Source: Adineta steineri (lineage: Eukaryota; Rotifera; Eurotatoria; Adinetida; Adinetidae). Taken from it: DNA of 64,000 nucleotides. The notes under the pieces are model-generated. The model ran no database searches. It was not told the origin of the DNA and worked only from the letters and a program-made list of their open reading frames with translations. Every line of letters starts with the position of its first letter. The stretch's first letter is position 1. Shown here one piece after another: positions 1 to 11,708 of the stretch. The translations under genes were made by a program, and so were the position numbers. The DNA lies in contig CAJNOI010000237.1 of NCBI GenBank assembly GCA_905250115.1, forward strand, positions 1 to 64,000, in the 5' to 3' direction.

Positions 1-673
1 AATATCGTGTTCTTTTTACGTGAAATTGAACTTTTTCTAGTCAAAAAATCAAAATACGACCTAATTTTTCATGTTATAGTGCAGGAAAAGTGAATTTTCT
101 CAACAACGCAAAGAAATAAAATTAAACGGATCCATAGATTTGTTGCCCATCATATGACGAGTAGAATGACATAAAATTGTAAGGAATTGAGCAAGCCAAT
201 CGATCGTTGATGCACTTTTGGCGACGCTCACCCGACTATTTTGACCGACTGCGCTCTTTAGGTCCCAATAAATCACAATAAAATCACATGTGACCACTCT
301 AAAATATATGCCATTAGATGCAGTTTTTCAAGCTGCGTCGAATGGGCATATTTTCAAACTTCTTAGCTACCAATATTATAAGAGAAATGCTCAATTTATT
401 GAAAAAAACGATTATTTTTTTCTATATAAAAAAAGGACTTTTTTCACATTTTTTTTCATGTTTTTTCGATTTTTTTACCCCAAAAAATTGACTTAGAATT
501 TTTTTTAAATATACAGTTTTGTAGAGCTCGACGAGCTCTATCAAACTACGTAAAAATATCGAAGAAAAAAAATTTACTCGATTTTTGAATTACGCGCACC
601 TTACATTTTATTTTTCTTAGCCAAGTGTATGTGTACATCTTGTTTTCGTATGACAAGTGTATCAAAGTGTATA
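1..673. other. AT-rich intergenic DNA, no gene seen
   Basis: I see no convincing coding exon. Short open frames here are low complexity, with no domain and no splice logic. The last part, about 620-673, contains several copies of an AAGTGTAT-like word that runs up to the left target duplication of the neighbouring hAT-like element. Confidence 0.5.
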
Positions 674-681
674 CACTTGAC

Positions 682-1973
682 TAGTGGCGTAACCAGAAAT
701 TTAAGGGTGATGGGGCTCAGCTCCAAAGCCAGAAATGGACAAGTTAGTTCGAAAAATGACGAACTCAATTTAACTCAATTGCATTCATTAACCTAGTCCA
801 ACTGAATTGAATTGAAAAAAGTTTCAAAAAGTAGTGATTGAATCGAAATTAACTCAAAAAGAATCGAAAATTATTTTTCAGAAAACAAAATTCAAATAAT
901 AAAAGTAATCAAATATCTAGTCCTTGTTTCGATTTATTTTGTAATTTCTGTCTACATCTTTCATATCTAGTTAATGAATCACATGTGTATTTACCTATAT
1001 CTATCAGAGCTGAGCAACTCAATTCAATTGAGTTGCATAGAGAATTTTTTTAAGATAACTCAATTTGAATTAAGTTGAGTTGAAAAAAATATACATAATC
1101 AATGAATTCAGTTGAGTTGAAAAAAAATATACATAATCAATGAATTCAGTTGAACGGAATTTTTGCTATGACTGAATTGAATTGAAGTGAGTTGAATTTT
1201 GGAAAATTTTTAGTAGCCGCGAATTGAGTTGAATTAAATTCAAAAGTTTTTTCAGGAATTGAATTGAATTGATTCACTTTTTTCTGCTGAGTTGCCTAGC
1301 TCTGCCCAAAACTGTCTAGTCTTTTGGATTTTTTGATTGTCAAGTTTAGTAACTAAAAAAGCTTGTCAGCGCAGCCCCGTTGGGGCTAAAAATGGGGAAC
1401 TCACGTATGTTCGCATCAAAATATCTGATCATGTTTAAGCGCTTTGTCTTCTTTTTTTGCTCAAATTTAGTTAATTTATAGCTAGTTTTGACATTTTTGG
1501 TTATTTATATTAAATTTGCGGCAGTATATATCTATTTTCAGCGATTTGTCATTATTTTCATAAAAATTTCCGCAATATATAGCCATTTTCGTTATTTTTT
1601 TAATTAAATTTGTAGTAACTTATGGCTATTTTTAACTATTTTTGCTTATTTTTATTAAAATTCTACTAATTTATAGCTGTATTTACCCATTTTGCTTATG
1701 TTTTATAGAAAATCCCGCAATTTACAGCTATTTTTAACGCTTTTTCAGTATTTTTATTAACATTTTAGCAATCTATAGCTATTTTTAATGATTTTTGCGT
1801 ATTTTTATTGAATTTGGGAGGGGGGGGGAGGGGAACTGAGAAACTTGAGCTTAAAACTTACACTCACGATTTTCTTCGAAAATTCACATGAGTTCCACAA
1901 AATCCGGGTGATGGGGCTTAAACACTCGGTGATGGAGCTAAGCCCCATCTGCCCCTCCCTGGTTACGCCGCTA
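682..1973. mobile_element. Non-autonomous hAT-like DNA transposon with intact 8-bp TSD
   Basis: The left end reads TAGTGGCGTAACCAG and the right end, reverse-complemented, reads TAGCGGCGTAACCAG. The inverted similarity continues inward to a shared GATGGGGCT. Both sides are flanked by the 8-bp direct repeat CACTTGAC (674-681 and 1974-1981). An 8-bp duplication with this kind of terminus is characteristic of the hAT superfamily. The 1292-bp interior has no transposase frame; it holds GAATTGA-rich low-complexity DNA and a minisatellite. It would need transposase supplied in trans. Confidence 0.85.
1450..1815. repeat. Degenerate minisatellite, unit about 60 bp, about six copies
   Basis: Successive units each contain a variant of TATAGCTATTTTTAACGATT followed by an ATTTTTATTAAAATTT-like stretch, at a spacing near 60 bp. 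The copies have diverged by substitutions and small indels. The array lies wholly inside the hAT-like element, so it is part of the mobile unit. Confidence 0.65.
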
Positions 1974-2410
1974 CACTTGACGTTTAACACAAAATAAAGA
2001 AGTGAAAAATAGAAGAATGTTAATGCTTTTCTTTCGTAGAACAATTAAACAATAGTAGATGAACAAATACACAATAAATTCGAACACAATTATCTTTCCA
2101 AGATACGAATGATAATTTGTATCAAAAAAGGTCACAATGTTTCATTGTTGGGACATAACTTTTGAAATTCATATTATTCTTGAAAATCCTCAGAATTAGA
2201 AGCAAAGTGTTATTTTATTAAACAAAGTGTATTTCGTACACTCTACTTTTTGGGATAAGTGTACCGCGGCGTGTATTTCAAGAGGAGCAAGTGTTCCGTA
2301 CATTTCGATTATGCTTGTACACTTGCTATTAGAAACACTGCTCAATGAGAACTAAGAGGTAAATTAATAGTTACTTTCTTATCTAATAAATTTATAATTG
2401 ATGTTTATCG

Positions 2411-3479
2411 TAGTGGCGTAACCAGGATTTGATGGGTGGTTGGGCGGCGCCCTAAGGGTTTTTGAAAAGGGTATTTTTGGCGAGAGATGATTTTCTTTTT
2501 CGTAGAATAAACGTACAATGGTATGTGCATCTTCAAAATATTTTCTAAAATAATACCTCACTTATGTATAAAAAAATACAAGAGTTAGTTGGATTGACAT
2601 TTTCTATTATTAAGAAAAAATACAAGTAAAAGAACAGCAACCGCCCCCCCCCCCTCACCCTTCTATACAGAGGTGCAGAATCTTTCTCGTGCGTCCGCGC
2701 TCGGAGGCAGGAGGGGCGGGGGTGGGAGAAACTTTTTAGAAACTGTAATTTTGGGGCAGTTTCTGGGAAATTTTGCAAAATTTACCTCGGAGAAGGTTTT
2801 TCGAAAACTTCCCCGGGAGGAAATTATTTTTAGGAAGATTCTGCACCTCTGCTCTTATATTAGAAGCCCCTGGGGGCTTCTAATCAGTTTACCGTTTATA
2901 ATTTCTGAAGGGCTTCTATCAAGTTCCAAAACGGTTTCATAGACTATGATAAGAAACTCGATTCGCAAGATTTCTAGAGATTTTCAAAGTTTTCATGATT
3001 TTCTCAGAAGATTTTAGGCAGTTTTTCCAGATTTAAGCGCAGTTAGATAGAAGTTAGTCGAAACTTTGCCTTAAAATCGAGAAATTTTAGCAGTTTTAGT
3101 AGGAGAATTTGAAAAAGATCTGAAAAGATTTTTAAATTTTTTGGAAAAATCAGGGGGTTTTTAATACGTCAAACACGTTGTACGTCTCAGAGGGGGCTTC
3201 TATTATAGCGGAAGGGAGCTTTGGCCCATCTGTTGTTATTTTGTCTGATATAGTCAACAAAGTCACACCAAAACTTTTCTTAACTATTTAGACTCTTTGG
3301 TTAGAAGAGTTTTTTGAACGTAATGATCAACTGAATATACATATTACGTTTAGGATATGAACGCCTTTATAAAAGATAGTGACGATCAGTAATCGCATAT
3401 AAATAAAAAAAGACAACTTTTCAAAATTGACCGGTGGTTGGGCGGCGCCCAACCTAGCCCGCCCTTGGCTACGCCACTA
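2411..3479. mobile_element. Second non-autonomous hAT-like element with intact 8-bp TSD
   Basis: The ends are TAGTGGCGTAACCAGG and, reverse-complemented, TAGTGGCGTAGCCAAGG. Both continue into a GGTTGGGCG(G/C)CGCC block. The flanking direct repeat is GTTTATCG at 2403-2410 and 3480-3487, exact over 8 bp. The element is 1069 bp with no transposase. It shares its terminal TAGTGGCGTA word with the element at 682-1973 but differs internally, so the two are related families rather than copies. Another small inverted-repeat element sits inside it. Confidence 0.87.
2668..2851. mobile_element. Nested small inverted-repeat element (hAT-type MITE)
   Basis: A perfect terminal inverted repeat of about 17 bp, CAGAGGTGCAGAATCTT at the left and its reverse complement at the right, bounds 184 bp. 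The flanks CTTCTATA and CTCTTATA agree at 6 of 8 positions, consistent with a decayed 8-bp duplication. The CAGAGG start fits hAT termini. It is inserted inside the element at 2411-3479 and is therefore younger. A glycine-rich open frame across it is a by-product of its GC-rich interior. Confidence 0.65.
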
Positions 3480-3487
3480 GTTTATCG

Positions 3488-4874
3488 AGAAGGGTATTGA
3501 TTATATCTGGAAGAATATAATGAAAAACCAATTTAATCATTGTTTTTATTAAATTACGTCTGAGAAAAAAAAACAATTTTCATATGTGAAATATTTATTG
3601 ACGAATTCTAGAATTTCTATTTGACTAAATAGAAATGAATTTTAATTATTATTTCAATTAAAAAAACTATTCATTCGATATTACACAAAATTAAATAATA
3701 TTTTCATTTATAAGACATTAATTAAGCAATTATTGATTTTTTTAAAATAAAAATAAATTCAATTAGATTTTTACAAAATTCTTAAAGAAAAAATGTCAAA
3801 ATATATTTTATTATGTAACATTTTTTGTTTTAGTTATGAAACAGATTATCAATTCCAGTCATCGCAGATATTGACTGTTATCATTCTTCTGTAACTTTTC
3901 TTAGTAAATCTTTTAAGAAAAAAGATCAAACTTCTATTATGTATCTATGCTGAGATATATAGAAAGAACCTTTCCGCATATCCGATTATATATAATACTT
4001 TCGTATTTATGACTAAATTTTATTTATTAACATCGATTTAGTTTTTCTTTTACAATTAAATCATTTTTAATTATCAATATTTTTATTTTCGACAGATTCT
4101 TTTTATTAAAAAATTCATGTGAGATTTCCAATTTCATTAGCGAACAAAACTAAATTACTGAAAATATTATTTTTAGTTGGAATTATTTCCAACTTTCTAG
4201 AATCTTGATTTTCTTCATCTTATTTGCTTTTCACTTTTAAATCTTGCCTCGCTATGAAGCACTAAAAATCTATTTCATCAAAAATAAAACGTGTTTAGTT
4301 TTCTTCTCTTCTTAATCTGAATTGTTTTGTCTGATTTCTTTTTGTCAAATCAAATGTATAGTTGAAAAAAAAACACACAAAACATAACACGTTTACAAAT
4401 TCAGTTTCTTGAAATAGTTTCATTTAAGTAAGTTTGTTTTTTAAAATAATATAAAAAATTAACTAAACACAATATCACACAATAATTATTTTAAGAATAA
4501 GAGTGATGATAAAGTTGAACATAACGATACAGTTGAGTGGATAAGAGATTGATATATTATTCATTTGTAGGCTAAAGTTGTAGGTGTAGATCGATCTTTA
4601 ATCTTTAATTATATTAAAACATTCTTTCATTGAAACAATATCACAAAAATCACTTGAATTTTTATTTGAAATTGAAACGAAGTCCGTTTTCAATTTTAGT
4701 CTACCTATCTTAAATATTACATCATTTTTACTAGTGAGAATTTATCATAAAAGAATACTTTTCAGGTTTCTATTACTGAGCAACGGTTTTATTATTATTG
4801 AGTTATTATAAGTTTATACTCATAAAGGTAGATAAGGAGATATTTATTTAGTCTACAAACTTTTAGTCAATGAC
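3488..4874. other. AT-rich intergenic DNA upstream of the NHL gene
   Basis: No coding frame, RNA gene or clear repeat was seen. An AG acceptor-like site (ACTTTTAG, about 4860-4867) lies just upstream of the NHL start codon. Confidence 0.45.
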
Positions 4875-6610
4875 ATGGCAATGGCAAACAACAAAACACT
4901 GTGTTTTAAATGTAATGAAGACAAAATAACTTACCCTTGTAAAGGATGTTCAAACGAATTTTGTTTTACGGACTTAGCAGAACATAAACAAATATTAAAT
5001 GATGAATTACATACTATTACCAATGAATATAATGAATTTAAACAAACAATTAATAAACAAAAACAAAGTCCACAAAATCATCCATTAATAAAACAAATTA
5101 ATCAATGGGAAACAAATTCAATTGAAATAATTCAACAAAACGCAAAGGATTGTAGAGAAGCTGTCATTAAATTACTACAAAAATCTATTAATGATATTGA
5201 AAAGAAATTTAATGATTTATCTGAACAAATAAAACAAATTCATAAAGAAAATGAATTTAATGAAATTAATTTAAGTTATTTAACAAATCAATTAATAGAA
5301 ATTACAGAGGAATTAAATAATCCATCGAAGATTTCTATTAAAGAAGATTCACAATCATGTATTAATGAAATTTCAATTATTTTATCAAAAAGTAAGTTTT
5401 TACTAAATAATTTCTAACTGAATAATTCTCATTTTCTATGAAATCATTTTAAACAACTATAGTACATAAAAAAAATAATGATGAAGAAAATAAAAAAGAA
5501 TATTATTGATTTATTACTAAATATTTATATTAAAATTGTAAATTAAAATAAATAAAAAAATCAAACAGATTGTCACCTTTATAGAATAAATAGAACAGTA
5601 AAAGCAGAATGAAAATTTCAATCGAAATTAATCTTTTCTTTTTTCTTCGATCAAAAACAAGTTTTCTTCTTTTTATTAAAATGTCTTGTTTTCATCATAT
5701 TCTAGAACCCGAATTCAACAAATGGAAACAAAATGCCATCACTGTGGCTATTGGAAATGGACGAGGACAATGATTAAATCAACTTAATTGGCCTGCAAGA
5801 ATCTTTATTGATAAAAAGAAAAGTATTTTCATTGCTGATTCTGAAAATCACCGTATTATTGAATGGAAATGTAATGCAAAGGAAGGACAAATCATTGCAG
5901 GTGGAAATGGACAAGGACATCGAATGGATCAGTTGAATTGGCCAACAGATATGATTGTTGATCAACAAAATCATTCGATCATTATTGCTGATTTGGGTAA
6001 CAGACGAGTGCTTCGATGGCTGAATCAAAATCGAAATCAAAAAATTATCATTGAGAATATTGACTGTTGTTGCTTAGCAATGGATAAACATGGATTTCTT
6101 TATGTTTCTGATCGGAGCATGAATACAGTGAGACGATGGAAAATGGGTGAATACAACAACGAAGGAATTGTAGTAGCAGGTGGAAATGCAATCGGAGATC
6201 AACTCAATCAACTCAATTATCCCCGTTTTATCTTTGTTGATAAAGAACAATCTGTTTATGTATCAGATCAAAACAATCATCGTGTAATGAAATGGAAAAA
6301 AGATGCAAAAGAAGGAAGAATTGTGGCTGGAGGAAATGGTCGAGGAGGAAATCTTAATCAACTGTCTTGTCCTCAAGGAGTAATTGTTGATGATGTAGGT
6401 CAGATCTATGTGGTAGATTTTTGGAATGCTCGGGTAATGCGTTGGTGTGAAGGAAAAGAAGAAGGTGAAATAGTTGTTGGTGGAAATGGTAGAGGAAATC
6501 AATCAAATCAATTGAATGGTCCCCGTGGTTTATCTTTTGATGATGAAGGAAGTATTTATGTTGCTGATTGGTCAAATCATCGAATTGAAAAATTTGAAAT
6601 AAGTTTGTAA
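4875..6610 (+). pseudogene. Zinc-finger/coiled-coil NHL-repeat protein with an in-frame stop
   Basis: Two exons, 4875-5391 and 5706-6610, join in phase 1 across a 314-nt GT-AG intron to give 474 codons. Exon 1 encodes a B-box-like finger (residues about 9-40, CFKCNEDKITYPCKGC and later Cys/His) and a coiled coil, the usual front end of TRIM-NHL-like proteins. Exon 2 encodes about six NHL-type beta-propeller blades of the form GGNGxGxxLNQLxxP...IYVxDxxNHRVMxW. One TGA at 5771-5773 interrupts the first blade, where the other blades carry a sense codon, so it looks like a single nonsense substitution. Everything downstream stays open. It may be a young pseudogene, a nonsense allele or a base-call error. 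No E3 RING is visible, so the molecular role is unknown. Confidence 0.7.
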
Positions 6611-7370
6611 ATTTCTGATTTTTAAAAAAGTGACGAAAAAATTGAATAAATATTGAAGAAAAAGAAATTTTTTAATAAGAAGAAGACGAAGAAAAATCTT
6701 TTTGATATTCTTCCTCAAAATTGAATTTAATTCGATAATTTCTTTTATAACATATTATGTTAGAACGTCCACCATTACCACTATCCTTGAAATAAAACTA
6801 ATACTTAAATTTTCGTGTCAAGACGAATGCGATATCTTAAAACCAAATCGGAACCATATTAAAGTAAATATGGAAAAAAACAACAGTCATTTTTCTCGTT
6901 CTATTACTGATATATCGAATCTATCAGATAGAAAACTTATGTATTCGTTTTCTCTCATTCTGTTACATTTATATATGAATTATAACTATGAAAAATATGT
7001 GCCATTAACAGAACAAAAAAAAGAGGACACTGAGTGGGTGAGTGCCTGTTAGTTTTCTCATCCTTAGCACAAAATCATCAAATGCATTTCTCACACACGT
7101 CAATCCCTTTCATATGATTTCAACAAAAAATTGTGCGTGACACTAATCTTTGTCCTTTGTTTTTCACATCACATGCCATTCGATCTTTGAAAAACAATAT
7201 TCACGTGATCTATCACAGCTGACGATGGTTCGATATGTTCATGATGAAAACTCTATTTATAGTGGATGAAAACTAGTAGAAAAATCAGTAACAAGCTTCG
7301 CCAACAACCCTTGCTTACTCCTATCACAACATTGACTGAATAGCTCTGCTCACGTGTATTTAAGTTTTTA
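6611..7370. other. Intergenic, no gene supported
   Basis: A 116-codon open frame at 6702-7052 has no recognisable domain, no signal peptide and ordinary AT-rich composition, so I do not call it. CACGTG-type words occur at 7202 and 7350. Confidence 0.4.
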
Positions 7371-8699
7371 ATGGAGTACAAGCCGTTTATACTCACAATT
7401 ACACTTTTTATCTGTATCAATCATTTTCAAATGATCAATGGGCGAACAATTACACTGGATCAGTGTGTTAATGATACAACTCAATCAAACACTCTTAAGT
7501 TATTGCAAGAACAAAAAGTGTCTAAATCTTTTGTAACTCCATCTTCGTAAGTCTTTTTTGGTTATAATCTTACCTTAGAAGAAATTAATTATAGAATTTA
7601 AATCAAATATCTCATTACATAATGGAAGTTCTTTTTATTTTTACATTTAGATACAGTGGTATCGCAAAACTTCCTAATGATTTCGAAACATCAGACATTG
7701 TTTTACGTCGTGATGGTTAAGTTATCTACGCGGTATTTGATAATTCATATCATATTGGTGCTTTCTGTACTTCATTGGGTCAATCTCAAGGTTGTACTGA
7801 TCGATTGTTAGCCTGGCCAGATGCATCTTTATCCACTAAAAAATCTCAGTTCGAAGGAATGATTTACAATCCAGTCGATGATACTTATTTTGTCGCACAA
7901 GAAGCAATCAAAACATCGAATTCGAAAATCTTTCGAAGTAATGTCTTCGAGATTAGCATTGATCTTAAAGATGCTACGCCAGTTCGTGTACTAGAATCTT
8001 GTATGATCAATTGGAATTTTACCTCGGATAATAAGGGGATCGAAGTTCTCGAATTTGTTTCTCATACTACTTCTAGTCGAACTTATTTGTTAGCTTTATG
8101 CGAAGCCAATGATTGCAATGATCAATCGAAACCAGATAATAAAGGAAGAATTTTAGTTCTTGAAAAGAAGAAAGCATTGTTTAACAGTAAAGAGAATTAC
8201 TTTCAAAAGAAAGTTGTTATTATCCTTCGATTTTGTAGATAATTGTAGTTGGGAACATGTTGGAACATTATATCTTCCATCATCGATACATTTTCAAGAA
8301 TATTCAGCGATTTCTATTCAATATGAACAATTAACTCGTTTTCCGACATATATTGCAGTCATCAGTCAAGAGATGAGTCAAATATGGGTTGGACGAATTG
8401 AAGAGATCTCTAAAGCACCTTTCTTTTCAATTACATCATTACAAAATAATATCATTTATGATTTGCCACGCTTTCCTAAAACAGTGAAAACATGTACAAT
8501 ACAATATTGCAATATCGAAGGTATAACTTGGCAAGATAATAATCAAATTATCTTAGCATCCGATGCCGCTAAAGATGATCAACCTAATCTGTGTACATTA
8601 CTTTTCTTTTCCACAAAACTTGTTGAACTAAACGAAATACACATACATTATCGATTTATTGTAATTAATCTCTTTCTTTTAATAAGATTCCTCAGTTAA
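7371..8699 (+). pseudogene. Decayed gene for a secreted protein of unknown family
   Basis: Exon 1 (7371-7546) starts with a signal peptide (MEYKPFILTITLFICI...) and joins exon 2 from 7651 across a 104-nt GTAAGT...TTTAG intron in phase 2. The frame then meets TAA at 7718-7720, where context suggests a former lysine codon. It continues open for about 170 codons and breaks again at about 8211-8240, where the homologous-looking reading moves to another frame (SWEHVGTLYLPSS onward, to about 8590). Two independent lesions argue for a pseudogene. Alternating hydrophobic strands and phrases such as DIVLRRDG and NKGRILVLE suggest an extracellular beta-propeller, but I do not recognise the family. The 3' end is uncertain. 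Confidence 0.6.
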
Positions 8700-8783
8700 T
8701 ATTATTCAAATCAATTGATTATAGTGACAAACAACAAACAAAACGGTATATAAACATATATAATATTGATGTTCAATTGTTCG

Positions 8784-9770
8784 TTATTTCCAACATTGAA
8801 AATTCAGTCGATTGATAAGATTTTTAAGTTCTTTTCGATACATATGAGCCGTTAATGTAAAGATGTAAAAGTTGATCTAAAGATAAAAATTATGTTTAGA
8901 AATATATTTAATCATATTTCTAGATTTCTCTTAACTTACCGCTTGACTAAGATTGAGTGTGAGAAAAGTCATTTGTTGAACAAATTTAAATATTACATTC
9001 GTTGTCAGGATTGGTTTTATTGCTGCAATGATAAGTGCAAGATGATATGGTAAAGCAAGAAAAGCATAACATATCACATGTATGAGTAACATAAATAATA
9101 ATTGAGTATCTCCTCGTGCATGTCGTCTTTCTAATGCTGTTCTAGTTACTGTACTAATCATTGAATGAACTTTTCGATTTTGAGTTCGAATATTGTAACT
9201 TGTACCCAATCCAAATGTAATAATGATGAAAATAGCAAGCAAATAATATCCAGTTGTAAAAAAAGGAAAAAAATTACTATAAAAATCGGATTCTGGTCGA
9301 CATGATGAATTGATAATTGTAAATCGAATAGTTATATGAATATAAGCTACTGATGTCATCAGAATGATAACAGGTATAACAATATAAGCTGTTCGAGCAT
9401 GAGAACTTAAACGACGTATCTTAGCATTAGCTGAACTTGAACAAAATCGATCTATTGTAATACAAGCGGTAAAATAAGGTGCTAAATTATAAATAACATA
9501 GAGTACAAACGTCTGGAAACGACAATAATTGAGAGATGTACGTGTGGCATTTAAAATAGGAAAGATTAGTGTTAACCATTGAATCAATGTGCCAAAAATA
9601 AGGATAACAAGACCATTTATTGAGCTAGCCAAAAAATAAATTGAACATGAACGATAAAGTGATGGACGTGTGAATATAAATATACTTAGAATATTACCAA
9701 TAATACCAAAGACAATTATCATGGGTAAGAAATATAAATATAAATAATAAGATATCGTCGATAAGTCCAT
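8784..9770 (-). CDS. Rhodopsin-like seven-transmembrane GPCR
   Basis: Exon 1 is 9770-8940 and exon 2 is 8876-8784, separated by a 63-nt intron (GTAAGT...TTTAG) in phase 0, giving 307 aa. Exon 1 carries TM1-TM6 and the start of TM7: FGIIGNILSIFIF in TM1 with the conserved Asn, and ITIDRF after TM3 as a DRY variant. The intron falls in TM7, and splicing restores NLSQAINFYIFTL, a divergent NPxxY region, followed by a short basic C-terminal tail. Without the second exon TM7 would be cut. I chose the MDLSTISYY start; an upstream in-frame Met at 9917 would add 49 residues. The ligand is unknown. Diverged receptors of this type are expanded in rotifers (established knowledge). Confidence 0.75.
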
Positions 9771-10587
9771 TGTTACTATACGGATTAACGAAGAATTTCT
9801 ATTAATTTTAGGTGATAAGTGAAGTATATTAAAATGTATAAGTATAAGAATGTAAACTATTTTTTCTCTACTATTATATAGATCCGATAGACTGTAATGA
9901 AAGAAAAGTATATTCATTTGCGGAATGAGATTAGTTATTCGAATAATTGTAAAAGACGTCGTTTATAATTAAAAGGTACTTTTACAGAAGAAAAAAAGTA
10001 CAAACGCAGTAGAAGATCTTATTATATACTGAATAATAATTTTTCTAATTGATGGCTACAGCAGTTTGTCTTAAGAACTCTATACATTCTTTTGCCGACA
10101 TTATTTGAAAGAAAACGTTCTTGATGTTTAATCAAGCAGGTGCGTACTGAACGACACTGTGTTCCAAATTGATTATCATCATGTCAAAAAATATTAATAA
10201 ATTTATTCTAATTGCGAACATTCTCTAGTTGCATAAATTGTTTTTACTTTTCTGCATTCTCGACGTCGTTAAATATCATGTTTTATGATTTGTGTTCATC
10301 ATCGTAATTTTTCATCAAAATTAGATAGACAATCGAGGCAAAGCTAAACAATCTTGAGAGTGGGTAAGAGTATTAAACTGATTTAATCATCCTATATTTC
10401 CAACATAAAAAATGCATCGAAAGTATCTAACAATTGCAAAAAATAAATACGATCTAGACATGTTTTTATTATCAAATAAAGTGAAAACTACAATTAAATC
10501 ATATTATTAATACAGAATCTTAACTACTGTGTCACATGAAATCTGTTGGAGTATGAAATAACGTAAAGAATTGTATGTATTTTTGTT
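9771..10587. other. Intergenic between GPCR and aldo/keto reductase
   Basis: This is AT-rich sequence with no coding exon or clear repeat. It is the upstream region of the GPCR and the downstream region of the reductase, both on the minus strand. Confidence 0.4.
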
Positions 10588-11708
10588 TTACTTTTCATTT
10601 GTTGTAGCATTCGAAATTGTCTGCTTAGGTGCTGAATCGCTATATGACTCGTCATTCCACTCTACAGGATAACGTTCACCGACAACATCAGCATTTTTAC
10701 AAGCTTGACGAATTTCTTCAATTTCTTCTTTGCTTAGTTTAATTTGAACTGCAGCAACATTTTCTTCTAATCTTTTGATTTTACTTGTACCTGGTATTGG
10801 AATAAAATCATCACCTTGAGCAAGAATCCACGCTAATGTTAATTGACCAGGAGTACAATCTTTCGTTTTAGCTATTGCTGCTAATTGATTAACTAACTGA
10901 AGATTCTTTGGAAAATTTTCTTTTGAAAAACGAGGAAACGTTCGTCGATAATCATTGTCTTCAAAATCATCTTGACTTTTATATTGTCCAGTGAGCATTC
11001 CTCGACCCAATGGAGAATAACAAACGAGTGCTACACCAAGTTCTCTACATGTTTTCAATAGGCCAATTTCATCTCTTTCAATATCTAAACTAAACGGTGA
11101 ATATTCAATTTGTACACAAGCAATTGGATGAACAGCATATGCTCGTCGAAGCGTATCACTTGAACATTCTGATAAACCAATATATTTAATTTTACCAGCA
11201 TCAACAAGTTCTTTCATTGCATCTATTGTTTCTTCAATTGGAACAGTTTTATCAATACGATGTACATAATAAAGATCAACATAGTCAAGACCAAGACGTT
11301 TTAAACTTTTTTCACTTGCTTCACGAACATATTGTGCGTCACCACGAGTTGTGCAAGATTCTCCATCAGAGGACATGCAAACGGCAAACTTTGTCGCAAG
11401 AAAAATCTGTAGAAAAATTTATTAAAACTTTGTAAATCATTTATTGGAAAGATATTTATGCTGACCTTTTCACGTTGATGTGGATACTTCTTGAAATATT
11501 TACCAAGTATGTCTTCATTATCGTCATAGATATCGGCAGTATCGAAATATGTACAACCTAGTTCAATTGCACGATCAAGAATTTTGAATTGTTCTTCATC
11601 AGTTGCAAGCTTTTTAGGATTATTGCCAGCTATAGTCATTAGTCCAAAACCAATAGCGGATATTTGAGGACCATTTTTACCTAATTGACGAGTTGGTATT
11701 TTCGCCAT
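10588..11708 (-). CDS. Aldo/keto reductase
   Basis: Exons 11708-11466 and 11406-10588 join in phase 0 across a 59-nt intron, giving 353 aa. The protein is a cytosolic (beta/alpha)8 NADPH-dependent oxidoreductase of the YakC/AKR13-like group. The catalytic tetrad is complete: Asp56 and Tyr61 in FDTADIYD, Lys87 in FLATKFA (restored by splicing across the intron), and His130 in YYVHRID. The cofactor phosphate loop appears near IPIPGTSKIKRLEENVAA. Length and start (MAKIPTRQLG...) are standard for the family. The best-known relatives are bacterial, fungal and plant; whether this copy was transferred cannot be decided here. The substrate is unknown, probably a small aldehyde or ketone. Confidence 0.9.

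Noticed and set aside
2673..2942. Glycine/arginine-rich 89-codon frame
   Set aside because: It lies across the nested inverted-repeat element and its GC-rich interior; not a gene.
6702..7052. 116-codon plus-strand open frame
   Set aside because: No domain, no signal peptide, no splice context; expected by chance in AT-rich DNA.
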